A DNA stretch of 8,218 nt from an uncultured bacterium (GTDB taxonomy: Bacteria > UBP6 > UBA1177 > JAKLFG01), in the NCBI GenBank assembly GCA_938048925.1, contig CALITV010000288.1:1-8218 (forward strand), in the 5' to 3' direction. Within the stretch, counting starts at the first letter, position 1, and each line of letters begins with the position of its first letter. This document shows positions 5,120 to 8,218 of this stretch, piece by piece. The notes beneath the pieces were generated by a model. It saw only the letters and a program-made list of their open reading frames with translations, made no database searches and was not told the DNA's origin. The position numbers and the translations under genes are program-made.

Positions 5120-7507
5120 GTGGTTCTTGAACGGTGCATGCCGCCGCTTTTGCCGCTTCGGGATACGACGGTCTACCCTGCCGCCGTGGTTGTTCTCAAG
5201 GTCGGTCGGGATTATTCGAAACGGGCGGTCGAGCAGTCTCTCCGCGATCCGGAACGACGAATCGCGGCGGTCGCTCAGAAAAGGGCCGAGGAGGAACATC
5301 CTGCTCTCGACGGTCTCTATGAGGTGGGGACGCTTTGCCGTGTCGCGCAGGTAATCGAAGGGCCGGGAGGCGTATACCATGTCTCGCTTGAGGGACTGAT
5401 GCGCGTAAGATTGGGAGAGACGGTGGATGCGAATATATGTCGCCGCGTGATAGTGGAACCGTTTGTGACGGTGCCGGGACGAAAACGGGAGATCATTCGT
5501 CTTCGTTCGGTTCTCGAATCGCTTCTCATCGAGGTGGCACGCCACCGAGACCGCGGACGCAGTTCCCCGCGGGATCTTTTCGATGAAGAGGACGACGAGC
5601 GTTTCCTCGATCGCGCCTGTGCCGCGTACCTCTCGCCGTCGTTACCCGATGCCCAGCGCGTCCTCGGGGAGCCTGCTCTCGAGAGCCGGTACACGATCGT
5701 CATAGAGATGTTCAAACGAGAGGCGGATGCGCGCGCCAATGAATTACGAGCGAAGAACGAATGGCTCAGACAGTTCCCGGGGACATGGCAGGGCGTCGGA
5801 GGCGATCCGGCGCAGCCGCTGGCGGACTCTTCCGCGGTACCGGGAGAAGAATCGCCACCGCCCGGCGAAATGCATCCGGACGAAGATCTCCTGCGCCAGC
5901 GCATACGGAACCTCGATGCGCCGGAAGCGGTGAAGGAGAAAATGCGCGAGGAATTCGAACGATACCGAACGATGCCGCCGATGAGCGCCGAAGCGAGTGT
6001 TTCGCGTCTTTACATAGACACACTGCTTGCGCTTCCATGGTGTCGCCGGAGTGACACCGCCATTGACATTGCCCGGGCGGAGGCGGTACTCGACGATGAA
6101 CATTTCGGCCTTGACGAGGTCAAGAAACGAATCCTCGAGTATCTTGCGGTCCTCAAACTTTCCCAAGGGCTCAAAGCACCGATTCTCTGCCTCGTCGGGC
6201 CGCCGGGAGTGGGTAAGACGAGCATCGTCGCCTCCCTCGCACGGGCGACCGGCCGGCAGTTCGTGCGCGCCTCGCTCGGTGGCGTCCGTGATGAGGCGGA
6301 GATCCGCGGGCACCGGCGCACCTATGTCGGGGCCATGCCGGGGCGTATCATCCAAGGCATCCGTCGGGCGAAGGTGCGCAACCCGCTGTTTCTTCTCGAC
6401 GAACTTGACAAAATGGGGTATGATTACAAAGGCGACCCTGCTTCCGCGCTCCTCGAAGTGCTCGATCCCGAACAGAACAGCACCTTTGTTGACCACTATG
6501 TTGATGTCGAGTTCGACCTCTCCGAGGTTCTTTTCGTTGCCACCGCCAATGATGAAACGGCGATTCCGCGCCCCTTGCATGACCGGCTCGAGATCATACA
6601 CATCGAGGGGTACACCTATTATGAGAAGAGCAACATTGCTCGCCGTTTTCTGATCGAAAAACAAAAGCATCTGAACGGCATCGCCGATATCGACATACGG
6701 TTGAGCGAGGAAGCGCTCGAAAAACTCGTAGACGGCTACACCTCGGAGGCGGGGGTTCGCGAACTCGAGCGCAAGATCGCCGCAATCTGTCGTCGAGTCG
6801 CGCTCGATAGGGTGAAGGGAAAATCGAAGCGTCTGGTACGACGCATTACCGCACAGAACATCGAGGAGTATCTCGGACCGGCGCCGTATTCGAAGCGGAA
6901 GGAAGGAAGGACGCCGGTACCGGGAGTGGTGAGTGGTCTCGCATGGACGCCGTACGGCGGAACGATCTTGACCATCGAAGCGGTTCGTTGCGATGGCCGG
7001 GGAAACATCCGGACCACCGGCAGTCTCGGTGAGGTGATGAAAGAATCGGTTGAGATAGCGGTGACCTCGGTCCGTTCTCTGGGGCGGCGTTTTCTCGACA
7101 TTCCGGAGGAGCGGTGGAGAAAGAGCGATCTCCATGTGCATTTTCCTGAAGGGGCGGTTCCCAAAGACGGTCCTTCGGCGGGGGTCGCCATCGCTCTGGC
7201 GGTTGCCTCGGTAATGAGCGGTATCCCTGTCGGAGAGGATGTCGCAGTGACCGGGGAAATCACTCTTCGCGGCGCTGTTCTGCGTGTCGGAGGACTGCGG
7301 GCGAAACTGATGGCGGCCAAAAAAGAGGGCATAAGGACCGTTTTCATCCCGCGTGACAATGTTCCTGAGCTGGCGAAGATTCCCGACGAAATAAAGAACG
7401 GTATCCGGATCGTGCCGGTCGAATGGGCGGAGGAGGTTATCAAAGAGTGTCTTGCCCCCGCGTTCCGTCCTTCGGTGTCGTGCTGCGATGACCGCATGCC
7501 GGCTTAG
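5120..7507 (+). CDS. lon: ATP-dependent protease Lon (LonA type)
   Basis: This encodes a cytoplasmic homohexameric protease that unfolds and degrades damaged and regulatory proteins (795 residues from this start). Visible are an N-terminal substrate-binding domain (starts MPPLLPLRDTTVYP, to about 200), Walker A GPPGVGKT (360-367), Walker B with Asp427-Glu428 in FLLDELDK, the pore region RRTYVGAMPGRIIQ (399-412), sensor-1 Asn477, sensor-2 Arg547, and the C-terminal peptidase domain with catalytic Ser686 (PKDGPSAG) and Lys729. Between the N-domain and AAA+ core (about 217-260) a Gly/Pro-rich linker stands where LonA usually has the conserved QREYxLxEQ coiled coil. GTG 5120 is preferred, nine bases after AAGGAGG (5104-5110). 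TTG 5114 overlaps the clpX stop but is only three bases from it, and ATG 5138 is a third option. No intrinsic terminator follows. Confidence 0.95.
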   Translation: MVLERCMPPLLPLRDTTVYPAAVVVLKVGRDYSKRAVEQSLRDPERRIAAVAQKRAEEEHPALDGLYEVGTLCRVAQVIEGPGGVYHVSLEGLMRVRLGETVDANICRRVIVEPFVTVPGRKREIIRLRSVLESLLIEVARHRDRGRSSPRDLFDEEDDERFLDRACAAYLSPSLPDAQRVLGEPALESRYTIVIEMFKREADARANELRAKNEWLRQFPGTWQGVGGDPAQPLADSSAVPGEESPPPGEMHPDEDLLRQRIRNLDAPEAVKEKMREEFERYRTMPPMSAEASVSRLYIDTLLALPWCRRSDTAIDIARAEAVLDDEHFGLDEVKKRILEYLAVLKLSQGLKAPILCLVGPPGVGKTSIVASLARATGRQFVRASLGGVRDEAEIRGHRRTYVGAMPGRIIQGIRRAKVRNPLFLLDELDKMGYDYKGDPASALLEVLDPEQNSTFVDHYVDVEFDLSEVLFVATANDETAIPRPLHDRLEIIHIEGYTYYEKSNIARRFLIEKQKHLNGIADIDIRLSEEALEKLVDGYTSEAGVRELERKIAAICRRVALDRVKGKSKRLVRRITAQNIEEYLGPAPYSKRKEGRTPVPGVVSGLAWTPYGGTILTIEAVRCDGRGNIRTTGSLGEVMKESVEIAVTSVRSLGRRFLDIPEERWRKSDLHVHFPEGAVPKDGPSAGVAIALAVASVMSGIPVGEDVAVTGEITLRGAVLRVGGLRAKLMAAKKEGIRTVFIPRDNVPELAKIPDEIKNGIRIVPVEWAEEVIKECLAPAFRPSVSCCDDRMPA

Positions 7508-7532
7508 GAAAGAAAGAACGATCGTCAAAAAC

Positions 7533-7560
7533 TTGACAAGGCGTATGCGGCGGTTACACT
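7533..7560 (+). promoter_or_regulatory. Candidate sigma70-type promoter for rho
   Basis: A perfect -35 TTGACA (7533-7538) and a -10-like TACACT (7555-7560, four of six matches) are 16 bases apart, with an A-tract (7527-7531) immediately upstream. Transcription would begin near 7567, giving a rho leader of roughly 148 bases. The -35 is also the right arm of a small inverted repeat, GTCAA-AAAC-TTGAC (7524-7537). It is the best promoter match in the window. Confidence 0.6.
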
Positions 7561-7714
7561 GCTTTCGTTACACGCGGCGTGCATTTTCAGGTTTCCGCAA
7601 ACAAAGCGCCCGATCGTTACTAGCAGTAGATCGTGTTGAGCACGGAAAACCTATAGGCGTTTCTTCCGATATGAAACGATGCAGAAAAACAATAACGGAT
7701 CGAGGAGAAAACTC
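7561..7714 (+). promoter_or_regulatory. Structured 5' leader of rho
   Basis: This non-coding leader runs between the promoter and the rho start. It contains a stem-loop of nine base pairs with a two-base bulge: CGATC (7611-7615) and TACT (7618-7621) pair with AGTA (7625-7628) and GATCG (7629-7633) around a three-base loop. A smaller stem CGTG/CACG (7632-7635 with 7641-7644) shares bases 7632-7633 with it, so the two can compete. No T-tract follows either stem. GAGGAG (7702-7707) is the rho ribosome binding site, seven bases before the ATG. rho is autoregulated through its leader in Escherichia coli; that this leader acts likewise is inference. Confidence 0.4.
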
Positions 7715-8218
7715 ATGAATCTTCAAGAACTCAAGAACCTTAAGAATGAGGCGATCGTCCAGATGGCCGAAGATCTCGGCATAGAGAACGCCTCGTCGAA
7801 ACGATCACAGGAACTCGTCTTCGAAATTTTGCAGAAACTCGCTGATCGTGACGAGGCGATCACCGCCGACGGTGTCCTCCAGATATTGCCGGATGGCTTC
7901 GGTTTCCTGCGGTCGCCGCGTTACAACTACCTGCCGGGCCCCGACGACATCTATGTGCCGCCGGCGATGATCAAGCGCTACTACCTGCGCACCGGTATGT
8001 CGATCGAAGGTGACATTCGCAGCCCGAAGGAGGGGGAGCGTTATTTCGCCCTCCAGAAGATCAACAGCATATTCGACGAGACCGAACTCGACAAGATAAA
8101 GCATGTGCCGCTCTTCGACAACCTCACCCCCTTCTATCCGACCGAGAAGATACATCTCGAGACGCGCAAAAACTCGGTGATGTCCATGCGCATCATGGAT
8201 CTGCTCGGTCAGATCGGC
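7715..8218 (+). CDS. rho: Transcription termination factor Rho, N-terminal part (cut by window edge)
   Basis: The frame opens at ATG 7715 and runs to the window end: 168 residues, without a stop. Rho is the hexameric RNA-dependent ATPase/helicase that ends transcription of untranslated RNA. The helical N-terminal subdomain (about 1-45, MNLQELKNLKNEAIVQMAED) is followed by the cold-shock/OB-fold primary RNA-binding site. Its GFGFLR motif is at residues 61-66, and DDIY and PKEGERY follow, so Phe62, Phe64, Arg66, Tyr80, Lys105 and Tyr110 stand at the same numbers as the RNA-contacting residues of the Escherichia coli protein. FDNLTPFYP (134-142) begins the linker to the ATPase core, which lies beyond the window. 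No large insertion is present between the N-terminal helices and the OB-fold. A strong GAGGAG supports the start. Confidence 0.97.
   Translation, partial: MNLQELKNLKNEAIVQMAEDLGIENASSKRSQELVFEILQKLADRDEAITADGVLQILPDGFGFLRSPRYNYLPGPDDIYVPPAMIKRYYLRTGMSIEGDIRSPKEGERYFALQKINSIFDETELDKIKHVPLFDNLTPFYPTEKIHLETRKNSVMSMRIMDLLGQIG

Noticed and set aside
3882..5545. Two long minus-strand frames (300 and 358 codons) opposite clpX and the start of lon
   Set aside because: They are antisense to intact ClpX and Lon reading frames with all catalytic motifs, and they have no recognisable content or start signals.
5744..7528. A 594-codon open frame on the minus strand opposite lon
   Set aside because: It lies entirely antisense to a fully conserved Lon frame. 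Long antisense frames are common in GC-rich genes with biased third positions, and its translation shows no recognisable domain.
7508..7532. Possible terminator after lon
   Set aside because: The short GTCAA/TTGAC repeat (7524-7537) has only five pairs and no following T-tract, and it overlaps the -35 of the rho promoter instead.

Overview
The window is a chromosomal stretch of a GC-rich bacterium that has Rho and trigger factor. It holds housekeeping genes and no mobile, phage, CRISPR or defence genes. All five tRNA genes encode their 3' CCA. The lineage cannot be fixed from this sequence. The layout (a tRNA array, then tig-clpP-clpX-lon, then rho) fits a Gram-negative such as a deltaproteobacterium-like, spirochaete or PVC-type lineage, but that is inference.

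Layout: on the minus strand (1-1311) a MoxR-type AAA+ ATPase gene overlaps by 4 bases the start of a two-helix membrane protein that looks like the N-terminus of a DUF58-family protein and runs off the window edge. Between moxR and the tRNAs (1312-1440) lie two divergent candidate promoters and a striking inverted repeat. On the plus strand come five tRNA genes, Pro(UGG)-Arg(UCU)-His(GUG)-Lys(CUU)-Leu(UAG), at 1441-1917. The trigger factor gene starts 32 bases after the last tRNA, with no visible terminator or promoter between them. Then follow clpP, clpX (ATGA overlap) and lon (adjoining start), a compact protein quality-control operon. After a 207-base gap carrying a good sigma70-type promoter, a stem-loop-rich leader and a possible 15-codon upstream ORF, the gene for transcription terminator Rho begins and is cut by the window end.

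How the genes fit together: trigger factor meets nascent chains at the ribosome. ClpXP and Lon degrade tagged or misfolded proteins. The tRNA array just upstream may share a transcript with tig. MoxR/DUF58 is a separate, divergent chaperone/metal-insertion-type module. Rho is a separate transcription unit with its own promoter, though read-through from lon is possible.

I found no convincing previously undescribed system. The best second-look items are the Lon protein, which lacks the usual conserved coiled-coil stretch before its AAA+ core and has a Pro/Gly-rich linker instead; the rho leader; the inverted repeat between the divergent promoters; and non-Watson-Crick acceptor pairs in two of the tRNAs.
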